Source: Steinernema hermaphroditum
Lineage: Eukaryota > Nematoda > Chromadorea > Rhabditida > Steinernematidae
Assembly (NCBI GenBank): GCA_030435675.1
Contig: CM059621.1
Span: forward strand, 6,758,001 to 6,822,000
Reading direction: 5' to 3'
DNA: 64,000 nt
Shown: positions 9,815 to 22,655 of the stretch, piece after piece
How positions within the stretch are numbered: the stretch's first letter is position 1
How the letters are laid out: each line of letters starts with the position of its first letter
The notes under the pieces: generated by a model
What the model was told of the DNA's origin: nothing
The model's input: the letters and a program-made list of their open reading frames with translations, nothing else
Databases searched by the model: none
Program-made: the position numbers and the translations under genes

Positions 9815-11871
9815 TCTCAAATCTTATTTATCTGGTTGTGAAAGCTTTAACTGTAGTCCTCTCCCATCCCTCTGCTGTCTTACTGTGCTGTGTTCACCAT
9901 TGATCTATGCATTGTCTTCCTTTTTTCTCTTCGTTTAAACCTTATTCTCTTCGTTTTAATCTCAATTTTCGTTTACATTTCTATTTTTCACTCACAGTAG
10001 TATTATTACTCGACGTTCTTTGAACAGGTGACGAAGTCGACTGGTCGACTCTCGGAGAACCTGGATGATGTTTGTATACGTCTTTAGTTTTATAAAATTT
10101 TCTGAAATTTCGAGTTGTTCGGGGTTTAGCGTACAAAGCGCCGCGCGAATTCTCCGTTGTATGATCCGCGTCCGAGAAAAGCGATCGCCCCTTTCTCGTG
10201 AATCTTGTTCACTCGCGAGGAGCGCACCGACGGGATCGAATTCTTCCCGAAGTCGACACAACAGTTTTTGAACGGAGTCGGTAGTGCAAGCCGTCGATTC
10301 GTAAACCTGTTCGAGATGGTCTCTCCTTTGCTGCTGCTTGGGACGCCTTAGCCGAACATTGTGAGGAGAAAAGGGCGAAGTTCGCCGAGAAACGGTGAGA
10401 CGTCAGCAGAAAAATTAGCAGAGCAGCCCTCGCCAACATCGAGAATCGGTGGCGAATTCACTACAAGACAAGGAGATTCTTCAGCAGTTGCGAGCACTCG
10501 TCGTCGAGTGAAGACTCGTGAAAGGTGCGTTCCAGGGTCAGTCATTGGTAGCCCTGACAGAAAAAATGCTTTCTGTGGCTGCCATCTGGTTTGAGTTCAA
10601 AGGGTAGGCGGCAAAGTGCCGCCCTCCGAGCGTCTGGGACGCCTGCCAGCAGTTCCAGCAGATGAATACTGTATACCCCGTCGGAAGTAGCCTTGCTCAA
10701 GGTAGATGATCAAAATAAGATGACACTCTTGTTTTGGATGAACGTGGCGATCGAGGTTCTTCACGATTACTACGTCTTCGAATGACCTAAAAACACCCCA
10801 TGTCCTGTATTACTATCATTGTGCCCCCTGCTTCTGGAAAATGCTTGACCTAAAGAATTTTAACAGCCCAGAGAAACTTCGAATGATGGCGAATCTCGAA
10901 ATTTTGTCCTCCCGTAGCTGTGACCAGTTCAGGGAATCGAAAGCTGACAAGCTGATAGGCCGCGTACGGATAATGAAAAAGAGGATTTCGATGACGAGGA
11001 AGGCAAATGTGAGCCGTCTCATCCTCTAGAATCCACACAAAGCGCTGACTTGGACAGATTATGGACGCACGTCGCGACTCCGGTGGGGAGGAAGATGAAA
11101 GCAACGAGTTGATTGCATCATTATGATCGGGATTACTGTAGACATGTACTGCTTCATTCACTCTGATCCTCTGAAAGAAGAAAGCACACATCAAGAGGTT
11201 CTATTACCGTACTTCCAAGGGTGAGTCATCTCCTCCTCTTCAAAGGAATCTTTCATAAGTCCTTCAATGCTGGTGTTGATTTCTTTTGATGTTCATTTAC
11301 AACGACGATGATGAGTCACGACAAAAAAAACTGCTTTTGATAGGTACGGTACGAAGATACCGTAAGCCGACACTTGATGATACAAACAATGTGACACAGT
11401 AGGTCAAACGCGATCGGCGTTATACAAGAGCACTTGTCTTTCCTACCGTAATCATCAAGCGATATGTAGCATCGCCCCGCAGAACTCCCACCACGACCGA
11501 TCTGCACGTCTGGCGGTCGAGTACGGTGACCACACATCGCCGCCCCTTGCTTCCTCTCTCGGTACATCCCCGCCTCTACCTCTCCGCACCCTCTGTGTAT
11601 CGCCTCTCGGACGCGTCAAAAACTCATAATTGGCACTTCCATATCGATCTAGAGGGGTGCATTTCCATCTAGCTTATTGCTACACACATAACACGGCGCC
11701 CATTACATTCCTGCGCAATCAAAGCAACAGCCTCTCCTCGACTTTTCTCATCGTTCCGAGAACTGACGCTCGTCGTCCGTCCGGGAGTCGCGTTTTCTCG
11801 TGTCAATTCGCACCTCGCCGTCTCTGTGCCTCGTTCACCTCCCGACATTCGATCACTTTTTGCAGAACAGC
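9815..11871 (+). other. Gap between atf-4 and dcap-1
   Basis: About 2 kb. The part from 10.28 to 10.52 kb has a coding-like frame, listed separately. The remainder shows only short frames in conflicting strands and TACNGTA-type repeats (for example near 11.34-11.36 and 11.44 kb). An acceptor TTTTTGCAG directly precedes the dcap-1 start. Confidence 0.4.
10285..10524 (+). CDS. Candidate exon(s) of an unrecognised gene
   Basis: The frame 10285-10394 reads as plausible protein (RDGLSFAAAWDALAEHC then EEKRAKFAEKR), begins after an acceptor-like GGTAG and ends at a consensus donor CG|GTGAGA. A possible following exon, 10468-10524, is basic and Ser-rich and ends at the donor AG|GTGCGT. I could not find a start codon, a stop-containing last exon or a family. 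Another frame over the same interval (10361-10594) is also open, so this may not be a gene. Confidence 0.3.
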
Positions 11872-13145
11872 ATGGAACCCACGAGACCCATGACCGAAGA
11901 CGAGCTGCGCAGCTTCAAGTGCATCAAGCGCATCGACCCATGCGCCTCCTACATCATCGACAGTTCCACACACGTTGCCCTCTACCACTTCAACAACACC
12001 AGCAAGAAGTGGGAGCGCTCCGAAATCGACGGACCTCTCTTCGTCTACAGACGCATCGACCGGCCTTTCCACTCCCTCATGATCGCCAATCGACACTCAC
12101 GCGACGAGTACATCGAGCCCATCACCTCTAAAGTCCAGGTGAGCTTCGAAAAAGGGCGCCTTCAGTGGTGCTAGGCTAAAATCGAAGTGTACAGGGTGTG
12201 CAGAAAAAGAAATGGCTTTTTGAGAAAGTCTGCAAAAGACATTGTCTTGTCTTTCAGTCACTTTCAGAACTATGCACTTTGCAGACTCTCTCATAATTCG
12301 CTTATTTCTCTTGCACATCTGGTGCAAAGCGGTTTATTTAGTCTCACCGGTAAATGCCGCCTTCGTTGGCCCCAGGGTGATAGAAAACGAGTACTGATAA
12401 ACGTCTTCTTCAGGTCGATCAGCACTTCCCCTATCTCTTCTTCCGCAACGCCGACAACGTCATCAGCGGCCTCTGGTTCTACAAGGAGTCCGACTGCAAC
12501 CACATGCATGAGACCCTCAAGAAGCTCATCACGATCTCCTCGGCCGGTCCTTCACCGACGCCTATGGCCAAGGCGCCCACAGCGCCTCCGGCACTCATGG
12601 GAGCGGCCTACGCTCACCCTCCGCCTCCCGCATATTCCCATCCTCCTCCAGCGTACACTCACCCTCCTCCACCGCTACCCGTGCACCACACGCAGCCTCC
12701 TCCACCGATCAGGGAACCCCCGAAGGAGCCCGAACCCAAGGAGTGTCCGATCCCCCTCGCCTTCCAGAAACTCAAGATCAACGCGCCCACCCCTCCGGCG
12801 CATCCTCAGATCAGCGTGCCCCAGAGCCCGGCAGTGAGCACTCCGGGACCCATCATGAAGCTGCTTCCGGAGAACAAGTCGATGAACTCACTGGCGAACT
12901 TCTCGACGGCTTCCGTCTTCGGCAGTGAGAGCGAGGCGCGTCTCGACGACCAGTCCGACGGCCGGAGGAGCCAGAACTCGAATGCCGTCGCCGCGGCGGC
13001 GCTCCTCTCCAAGGAGCAGATGCTCCTCGCCGTGCAGCACCTCCTAGAGACCGACGAGGAGTTCGTGCTGAAGCTGCACACGGCCTACGCCAACGCCATC
13101 AATAAGCGACTCGTGGGGAGGAGTATAGGCTCCTCGGAGGGCTGA
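11872..13145 (+). CDS. dcap-1: mRNA-decapping enzyme subunit 1 (Dcp1)
   Basis: Activator of the decapping enzyme Dcp2 in 5'-3' mRNA decay and P-bodies. Exons 11872-12138 and 12414-13145 give 332 aa. Residues 1-130 are the EVH1-like Dcp1 domain: CIKRIDPCASYIIDSSTHVALYHFNNTSKKW, then the start of exon 2, VDQHFPYLFFRNADNVISGLW. A long proline-rich linker with repeated HPPPxYxHPPP follows, probably a docking surface. The C-terminus (LLSKEQMLLAVQHLLETDEE to LKLHTAYANAI) is the helical trimerisation domain of metazoan Dcp1. An acceptor TTTTTGCAG ends seven bases before the ATG. The 275-nt intron is long for this window. Confidence 0.93.
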
Positions 13146-13267
13146 CGGTTAGGGATGTACTGAGCGAGAACAGCGGGTAGTAGCCGTGGCATCTCCATTC
13201 CTCGTCTTTTCTTTGTAATCTGTGACGTCTGTGTTTGTCTGTGTAAGTATCGTCCAGTGAGTGCGGG

Positions 13268-13273
13268 AATAAA
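13268..13273 (+). terminator. poly(A) signal of dcap-1
   Basis: AATAAA 122 bp after the dcap-1 stop. 13274-13741 shows no supportable gene. Confidence 0.6.
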
Positions 13274-13738
13274 TTGTGTCGTGCGGGAGCCGTGACTCAA
13301 AACATCTGTATTTACCTCTGTTCTTCTGCCCTCTGAAAGTACTACAGGAAGCAGGTACATTTTAGTGGAAGCATCAAACGGACTCGACAGTTCTACGCTT
13401 TGAAGGGTGGGGTCAATATGGGGGGAAAGATCTGAAGAAAAAAGCATCGAGGAAAGAGGATCCTTCGGCGAATCATCGAAAAGCGCTTTTCGCAACGACC
13501 GACTGAATCCACTGAAACCCAAGGTAGTGGAATGAGAGTTTGCAGAGGCAGACAGTCATTTTAGACGTCTCTTTTGGGCTGCAGACACTCGAAACACCTA
13601 TGGGAAGAAGGAAGCGGTGGTTTCGAGACGCATCATTGTTGACATCCAAGATGTTATGCGATGCATAGTCACCGGAGTTGTCACCAGAAATCGATGCCAT
13701 GGAAGGGAAGGTGGCATAGCATAGCGATGGAACTCTGA

Positions 13739-16284
<2,546 letters not shown>

Positions 16285-16437
16285 ACTGTTCACTTTTTGT
16301 CATTACATGTTTATCGGTTAAGTAAATTCATGTCCCATACTTGCTTGTCCCGCTTAGAACTAAAGAAGATTTATCGTAGGAAAGCACCATCACGAGTAAA
16401 AACACACCTTCATGACCTGTACCTGGGCGTTCTTGTT

Positions 16438-17885
16438 CTAGCGACTGCGCTGGTGGAAGCTGCCAGTGTAGTCGATGGCGATGAAGAAGGTGCCCTCGGT
16501 GACGTTGTGAAACTGCCAGAGCTGCTTCGAGAGGGCCTTCTCGACGTTGACAAGCGTCAGGTCCTCCGGACGGAACTGTGGACTCTTGCTGAGGAAGATG
16601 GCGGCCTGATCGATGGGAGCGGGAAGGCTGAAAGACTCCGTGATCAGAAGAGTACCCGGGGGAGGGCTTACTCCCCGGTGAGGACGATCCACTCGAGGAG
16701 GTCGTAGAAGAGCTTCGTGTCGGCGATCTCACGATGGAGGCGACGGTAAGTCCTGGCGTGACACTGACCGCGCGAGACGATCACCACGGAGAGACTGATG
16801 AGCTCGGAGTAGAAGCGGGCGGAGCCCTGGAGCGATGAGGTCGGCTCGGACTTCTCGGAGATACTACACGTGGACTTCTCTGAGGGCTGAAAGGGTCAGA
16901 TAGGGTAATGCAAAGGAAGTAAAGCGCCTACCAAAGCCTCGGAGGCGTACTGAACGGCGCTGAGACGGCGGCGTCCGTGGAGAGGACGGTAGATGTTCGT
17001 GATGGAGTCGACACTCTCCTTCTGGATGAGCTTCTTCTGCAAGTGGCGTCGCTGCTTCCCGTCAGGCATCCGTGCGACGAGTTCGGCGGCGAAGCATTCG
17101 CGGTTGCAGCAACGGAGCTTCTCTGAAGAAGACCATATCAGAGGATCTGTGGACTATTCGGCAATGCTCACGGTCATCCCCTTCGATCATCGGGGCATTG
17201 GAGAGACAGAGGGCGCAGATGGCGTGCTCGCAGCCCATCAGCCACAGATTCTTCACGGACCGAGGCTTCCCGCAGGGTCCATCGCACTTTCTGAGCGCAT
17301 CGACGCCCTCCTCGAAGGACTGCTCAGAGACCTCCGGTGTCTTGTTCTGCTGCTTGCGCTTGTCCTTCCGCTTCGAGGGCTTCTCGGAATCCACCTGCCA
17401 GCTCTTCTGGCAGCAGGGGGACGTCGTGCAGCAGGATAAGACGCTTCCCTCGCAGCGACACTTCGCATCGCAGCGATCTTTCGAGGCGCAGGAGTCTCCA
17501 CTAGACGACGTATCGCTGCGTGTCTTCTTCACCTTTTCTTGTCCAGAAGCCCTGGAAGTAAGCGTCTCCGCTCCAGGGCGGACCGCGCCAGCTGCGAGCT
17601 TGGCGACCTCGTCGCTCCACGTCACTTCGTACTCGAAAGTCATCCTGAAAGCACTCTCATAGAGCTGCCCTCCAGCAATCCCGACTCACTTCATCGTGAC
17701 ATCGTCATACGACGCCAGAATCCGGGATTCCTCGAGCCTCGGACGGTAGCTTTCTTTCGCGGTGAATCGCGGCAGAAAGCAGACGTGGCTGCGTCCGTCG
17801 GAGTTGCTGCAAGGGGATTAGAGTCAGAGGGAGCGATCAGACACCGAACTCACGTGGAAGACACTTCGCTCGCGACCGACGACAT
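16438..17885 (-). CDS. RING-like zinc-binding protein of unknown function (405 aa)
   Basis: Six exons join in phase: 17854-17885, 17690-17806, 17172-17644, 16932-17122, 16672-16886 and 16438-16627. The middle holds a RING-like cysteine pattern: CDGPCGKPRSVKNLW, then CEHAICALC and, across an intron, RCCNREC, giving C-x3-C ... C-x-H-x2-C-x2-C ... C-x3-C. This suggests a ubiquitin ligase, but the first pair spacing (x3 instead of x2) is non-standard. A Cys-rich cluster before the RING (CASKDRCDAKCRCEG, then CCTTSPCC) may bind further metal. The C-terminal 130 residues look folded but unknown. The gene lies downstream of asp-4 on the same strand; asp-4's poly(A) signal is about 195 bp from this ATG, so an operon is possible. 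It converges with cdc-48. Confidence 0.7.
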
Positions 17886-18080
17886 GGTGAGTGACCGCAC
17901 AGCCGAGTCGGAGACCTCTCAAATCACAAATCGACCCTCCTGCAGGTCCACTGGAGAGTGTCTCGATGGGGAAAGGCAGCGAAGTGTTGTCTGCTGTCTA
18001 GACTGTATTGGTGCAAATGGCGCAGTTCTGATGGCATCATACGGTAATTTCGGTTACAACGGCTCAAGGCTTCTGCGTAA

Positions 18081-18086
18081 TTTATT
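18081..18086 (-). terminator. poly(A) signal of asp-4
   Basis: AATAAA on the minus strand 48 bp after the asp-4 stop. Confidence 0.6.
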
Positions 18087-18133
18087 TACAAAATACAGTT
18101 AAGATGACATAGAAGCTCAGTGACCATCCATGT

Positions 18134-19665
18134 TCAGAAGAATTTGTCGTCGTCGTCGAACTCGTCATCGTCGCCTTCATCTGACGTCTCGCGTGGTTTG
18201 TCCAGCGAGCGGTGATAGCGGAGGGGAGCAGCGCTTCTGCGGCGGCCTTCGGCGTCTCGGGCCTGCGCGAAGCCGACGCGGTTCTCACCAAAGTCGAAGA
18301 CGGTGTAGTAGCGGCCGATGAAGACGTCGCCGAGGATCCAGAGTTCTCCGACGCGCGGCGGGAGATCCATCCCCATGAAGCCACTGAGGCAGATCGACTT
18401 GCCCATCGTGGTGACGTTCAGGATGTATTCGTGGCCTTTGAGAGTGTAGGTCTGGCCGCCGATGACGAAGGAGAGGTCAGGGAGCGAGGGCACCTTGTCG
18501 CAGGGCACCATGTATTCTCCCTTCATGAGCGGCTCCGCGCCAATGAAATTCTGGATCTTCTCCACTTGCTCCTTGGGACCTAAGATACGGGTATCATTTG
18601 TTTGTTAAATGAAATTCATGATTGATCGAAATTTCCGAGTCCTTCCCTGTCCTGGACCCAAAGTGATTACCTGCGATAAGGGAAGTGCCCGTATCAGCGA
18701 TGGCCTATAAAACGGGTTTTAGGGGGCACTAACGCACTGTCCTAACCTGACACCCGTTGGTGCAGGCGATCTTGTCGGAGCCTCCGACGATGGAGTCCAT
18801 CTTGAACTGCCAGTAACCGCGACGCGTGACGGGGACGTAGGTGATGGGCTCGACGTAGTGGCGCTTGTCCATGCCGCCGAAGGTGATCTCTCCACCGATC
18901 TCGGAGTCAGGGTTGCGGTTCAGCCAGAAGGCGAACACGGGCTGCTCCACGAGCTTCTGCTCGATCATTGTGTTGAAGACGGGCGTGACGCCGAGGACGG
19001 CGATCTCCGGGTAGGCCATGCCGAGGATGCCATCGAACCTGAACACAGTACAGTAATTCAAGAAATGAAACAACAACCAACTTGGCGGCGACGAAGGTGA
19101 TGCCGGGCTCACTGGTCGCCTCAGCGAAAGGCTGCTCCCGGGCGCAGATGCCGGCCACACAGACGTTATCCTTCGAGATGAAACCCTTCATGGAGCCGGT
19201 ACCGTACTGGATGGCCATCTTGCGACCGTCCTCGACGTACGAAGTCGAGGTGCGCGAGTCGTACTTGTGGTGGAGGAGGCAAGCAATGTTGTAGAGCGGA
19301 CACTTCTTCGAGGGCACCCACAGGTTAGAGCTGCCGGTGTCGAAGATCACCGTGAAGTTCTGTGCCGGTGTGCCAATGGAGATCTCGCCGAAGTATTGCG
19401 CGTCCATATAGTTCTTGAGGATTTCGTCAATCTCGGCATTCGCCCCAAGGCGCTCGGGCACCTCGCCCATGGCCAGATTAAAAAAGCGCTCCTGCAGCGC
19501 TGCATTGCGCACCTTCAGGTAGAGGTCCCAGCTCCCGGAGTCGACGAGCTGCTCCCTGATGGTGTGCAGCTTCTTGATAGGCACGGAGCGAACGGCGAGG
19601 GTCTCGAGGGCGCAGAGGCCCAGGAGGAGAAGAAGGGGGACAACAGCGGCTGTCACTCGACTCAT
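18134..19665 (-). CDS. asp-4: Cathepsin D-like aspartic protease (A1 family)
   Basis: Lysosomal or secreted pepsin-fold endopeptidase. Exons 19082-19665, 18747-19038, 18671-18704 and 18134-18579 give 451 aa. A hydrophobic signal peptide ([19 protein letters not shown]) is followed by a basic propeptide. Both catalytic aspartates are present (FDTGSSNLW and [11 protein letters not shown]), with the flap region [11 protein letters not shown] and N-linked sites NFT and [18 protein letters not shown] and [15 protein letters not shown] match cathepsin D closely. After the normal end (NRVGFAQA) there is an extra tail of about 37 residues, Arg-rich and then acidic, ending [12 protein letters not shown], which cathepsin D of vertebrates lacks. 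Exon 3 is only 34 nt. GATA-type sites crowd the upstream region. Confidence 0.93.
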
Positions 19666-19702
19666 GGCGACGTCGAATGAATTCGGCCTCGGGCGCTGAG
19701 GA

Positions 19703-19854
19703 TGATAAGCGTCGGGGCGGCGAGGTTATCTGTTTTGATCGACGGGAAACAGTGCTAAGCCTCTTGAGCGCCGGGTGGTGACCGGCAACGAGCAGTTGCT
19801 TATCACCTGGTTCGATTGTTTTTGTTGACCCACCAGCCGTGATCGGTGCTTATC
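19703..19854 (-). promoter_or_regulatory. Cluster of GATA-factor sites upstream of asp-4
   Basis: Four WGATAR/TGATAA-type sites lie 38-190 bp before the asp-4 ATG: TGATAAGC at 19703-19710, AGATAA (reverse) at 19726-19731, TGATAAGC (reverse) at 19798-19805 and GATAAGC (reverse) at 19848-19854. In Caenorhabditis such sites bind ELT-2/ELT-7 and drive intestinal genes. Intestinal expression here is inferred. 19855-20230 shows no gene. Confidence 0.5.
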
Positions 19855-20230
19855 GGTGCACACTTAAAGTGGCGACCACTTCAGAGCTATGTTAGGAAAT
19901 TTGATTGACGCACTCGTCTTTACGGTCAAAGCGATGAAATGGCAAAAATCGGCTCTTTCAAGAGTGCAAAGTCTCACTGTATGAAATGTCTCTTGTTTGA
20001 GCAGATCTGAGGAAGTGGTTTCGAATTTGACCACATTAGTGTTTTGACTGAGTAGCCGTTAAACAAACAAGTACTCAACAGAGGGAAGATAAAACATCAA
20101 TGACACGGCATTAATGTATGTGCCTTCTACAAGAGAAAATGACGGGCCGATGGAAGGAAGAGAGTCCATATGGAAGATTTAAAATGGGAAAATAAACATT
20201 GTTTACTAATGTACAGCTAATTAACATACT

Positions 20231-22033
20231 CTAGGCGGTAGTCTTGGAATTTGTTTTCGTTGTGGAAGTCGGCGGATTGGAAGAAGGCGTTGTCGGAGCT
20301 TCCCAGTCGAAACGATCATCATTCTAAAAAGTAGAGAAAACCATGCAAGAAGTAAACTCAAACTCACGTAGTTGTTCTTTTTGATCTCGGAGGTTAAGAG
20401 GTCCTTCACGTAGTTGTAGTCGACTGTGCTATCGTATTTCAAGTGGCGAATGAAGGAGACCACGAGTTTCGTCATATTAGGGATCAGCGCATTAATGCGC
20501 ATGGCCGCCTCGACGCCATCATCAGACAAGAAACGCTCCTTCTCGTTCAACACGCCATTCCGATTCGTCTGCTTTGCCCATGGGAGGACGAAATCACCAA
20601 GAAAATCAACGAACATGTACAGCCAACTCTCTAGGTCGTCTCGCCGACAACGTTCCTCCTTGAGATGTGCCGCGCGAGAGGCGTAGCGAAGGGCGCCCAG
20701 GAAAACGACCTTTTGGCGGCGCGGTCGAAGTTCTCCGTTCCCTTTTACAAAGCGGCGTGCCAAGCCAGCGTGGACCATGTAAACAACAGTTTTGGAGCAC
20801 CCAGAAGCACAAAGGGCAAATACGGAGGGCTTCAGATCGCGGTGGATAAACCCTAGCGAGTGAAGCTCCTCTACGGCCTTCAGGGTGTAAAGGGCAACGC
20901 GGACAGCTGTCGCAGGAGAGAAGACAAAACGATTCCGACGCCAGAGGTCGCTCAGGAACGGTCCGATCTGAAGTTCAGTGAAGTTCAGTTCTGCTTCACG
21001 CCTCCCGCATCTATCAACTTACCTCCTTGAAAACAACAATACTGTACATTCCAATACGGGTGTTGGCAAGAATACGCAGAAAGTGATTTTTGCCATGAGC
21101 TGCAGCCTTGACGACAATTCCCAATTGAGTCTATATCAATCACGTTTTATATAAATGGTCGATCAGACCAAAAAAACTAACCTGGAATCTTTGACATTCG
21201 GCCTCGACGTGCTCATACATAACGATACATTTCTTTTTATCGTGGATTCCAGAGACAATGCCGAATTCTCCATAATGCGTCTCGAGCACTTTGATCCCCT
21301 TCTTGCTATTAGGAATAGCTAGCACAGAGTCCTTGAACATGCCGAGCTGTATGTTTGCGTTCAGAGGCACGTCACACTCGGTACCTTCGATTTCGTTCCC
21401 TTCCGCGTCGGTCTTCTTCGGAGACTTCCTTAACTCCTACAGTCCAATTCAAAAGTTAAACCACGTTCAAACTCAGCGTTTGCTGGTGTACCTCAAAGCT
21501 AGTACTGGCCTCTTCGAGGCACACAAGTTCCTTATCTGCGTCCGTCTCGTTCTGCTCATGTTTCGGTGCCACCCTTAAAACTGACATTTTGTAGAGAAAG
21601 TTAATTAATTGGGTCCTACCCACTACTTTGTACTAGCTCCGAGGCACTCTTCTTTGGAGACAGCTTTCTTTTCTTCTTGGGAGGCTTCTCCGTCTCTTTC
21701 TCGTTCCGATTTCTGCTGGGAGACCTCGCGTTCCTCTTCTCCTTTCGATTATCTTGCTTCCTGCTGAAACGAACATGCAATACAAAGGCACAACAATAAA
21801 TTCACCCACACCTCGCGGTCTTTACTTGGCGACCTCGCGACCCTTTCCCGATCCCTTTTTTTCAGGGGAGACTTTGGGGCTTCGCATCCTCCATGCTCCG
21901 GCGACCTAACCTTGTCCCGGGAACGTGCTTTCTCTTTCCTGATCGAGGCTTTCCGGTGTTTAAGCCCTTGTTTTTCGTTCGTTTCCTTGGACGGCCGGGG
22001 TTGCGGCGACGTTTCAGGCGGATGGTGTGGCAT
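20231..22033 (-). CDS. CK1/TTBK-type pseudokinase with basic N-terminal extension (501 aa)
   Basis: Seven exons join in phase: 21810-22033, 21630-21763 region (21620-21763), 21492-21573, 21182-21436, 21023-21130, 20368-20967 and 20231-20323. The first ~150 residues are Lys/Arg/Ser-rich with a nuclear-localisation-like PPKKKRKLSPKK. The kinase domain follows: GEFGIVSGIHD for the glycine loop, FIHRDLKPSVFAL for the catalytic loop and VYMVHAGLARRF where the DFG segment should be. LESWLYMFVDFLGDFVLPWA matches the CK1/TTBK alpha-F and insert region. Expected catalytic residues are missing: the beta-3 lysine reads VMY, the HRDxxxxN asparagine is Val and DFG is HAG. It is therefore probably non-catalytic, although HRD is kept. 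Nematodes have a large TTBK-like family. The start codon is not secure because no acceptor lies close upstream. Confidence 0.75.
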
Positions 22034-22655
22034 CAAAAGTTCCGATGGAGAAGTCGATCAGCGAACCAAGTCAAACGACCGGTCGACGCTTCTCAAGAAA
22101 ATCAAATGACCCAGATTGTCGGAGATCTGCTGTTGTCCAGTCGACTGTCTTCTAGACAGCTTCCCAGACAGTTCAGTGGAGGGGCGATAAAGTGATGACA
22201 AACTGAATTTGAAATTTGATGACAATACACTCATGATCCCCGCAACGAAAATTTGAATGCTGGATGATGACCGATCCAACAACAAAGCACACTGTTGACA
22301 AGAAGTCGGCACGGAAATTCAAACGGGAACCAAAAGCGCCTGGTCTCAGAACGATTAAGTGCGAGCGAGAGGGTGCTAAGTTTGTGCGCTCATCGGGTCT
22401 TCTGTCTCGTGTGACAGACATGTCGAAAAATGTCTGATTTTTTTGGTCTTCAAAAGTTTTTGTCTGTCTTCTTTCCATTCCACCGTTTTCGTTGAATGTT
22501 GTTGCGTGAGGACGACCGCTCTGCACTTCAGAGTTGTCTGGAATGAGATTTGTAGACAGTCTGCAAAGTCTGAAGAGCGCCGTCTAAAGTATTGCGCGTT
22601 CGAATTTGCGCTCTCGTCATATTTGGAACGCACGCTATCATTCCAGTAGACGAAA
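22034..22655 (+). other. Divergent spacer between the pseudokinase and rpn-1
   Basis: About 620 bp with no coding signal, presumably holding both promoters. An acceptor CATTCCAG lies nine bases before the rpn-1 ATG. Confidence 0.4.

Noticed and set aside
17072..17662. Long plus-strand frame of 196 codons
   Set aside because: Antisense to exons 3 and 4 of the RING-like gene, which has matching splice phases and a metal-binding pattern.
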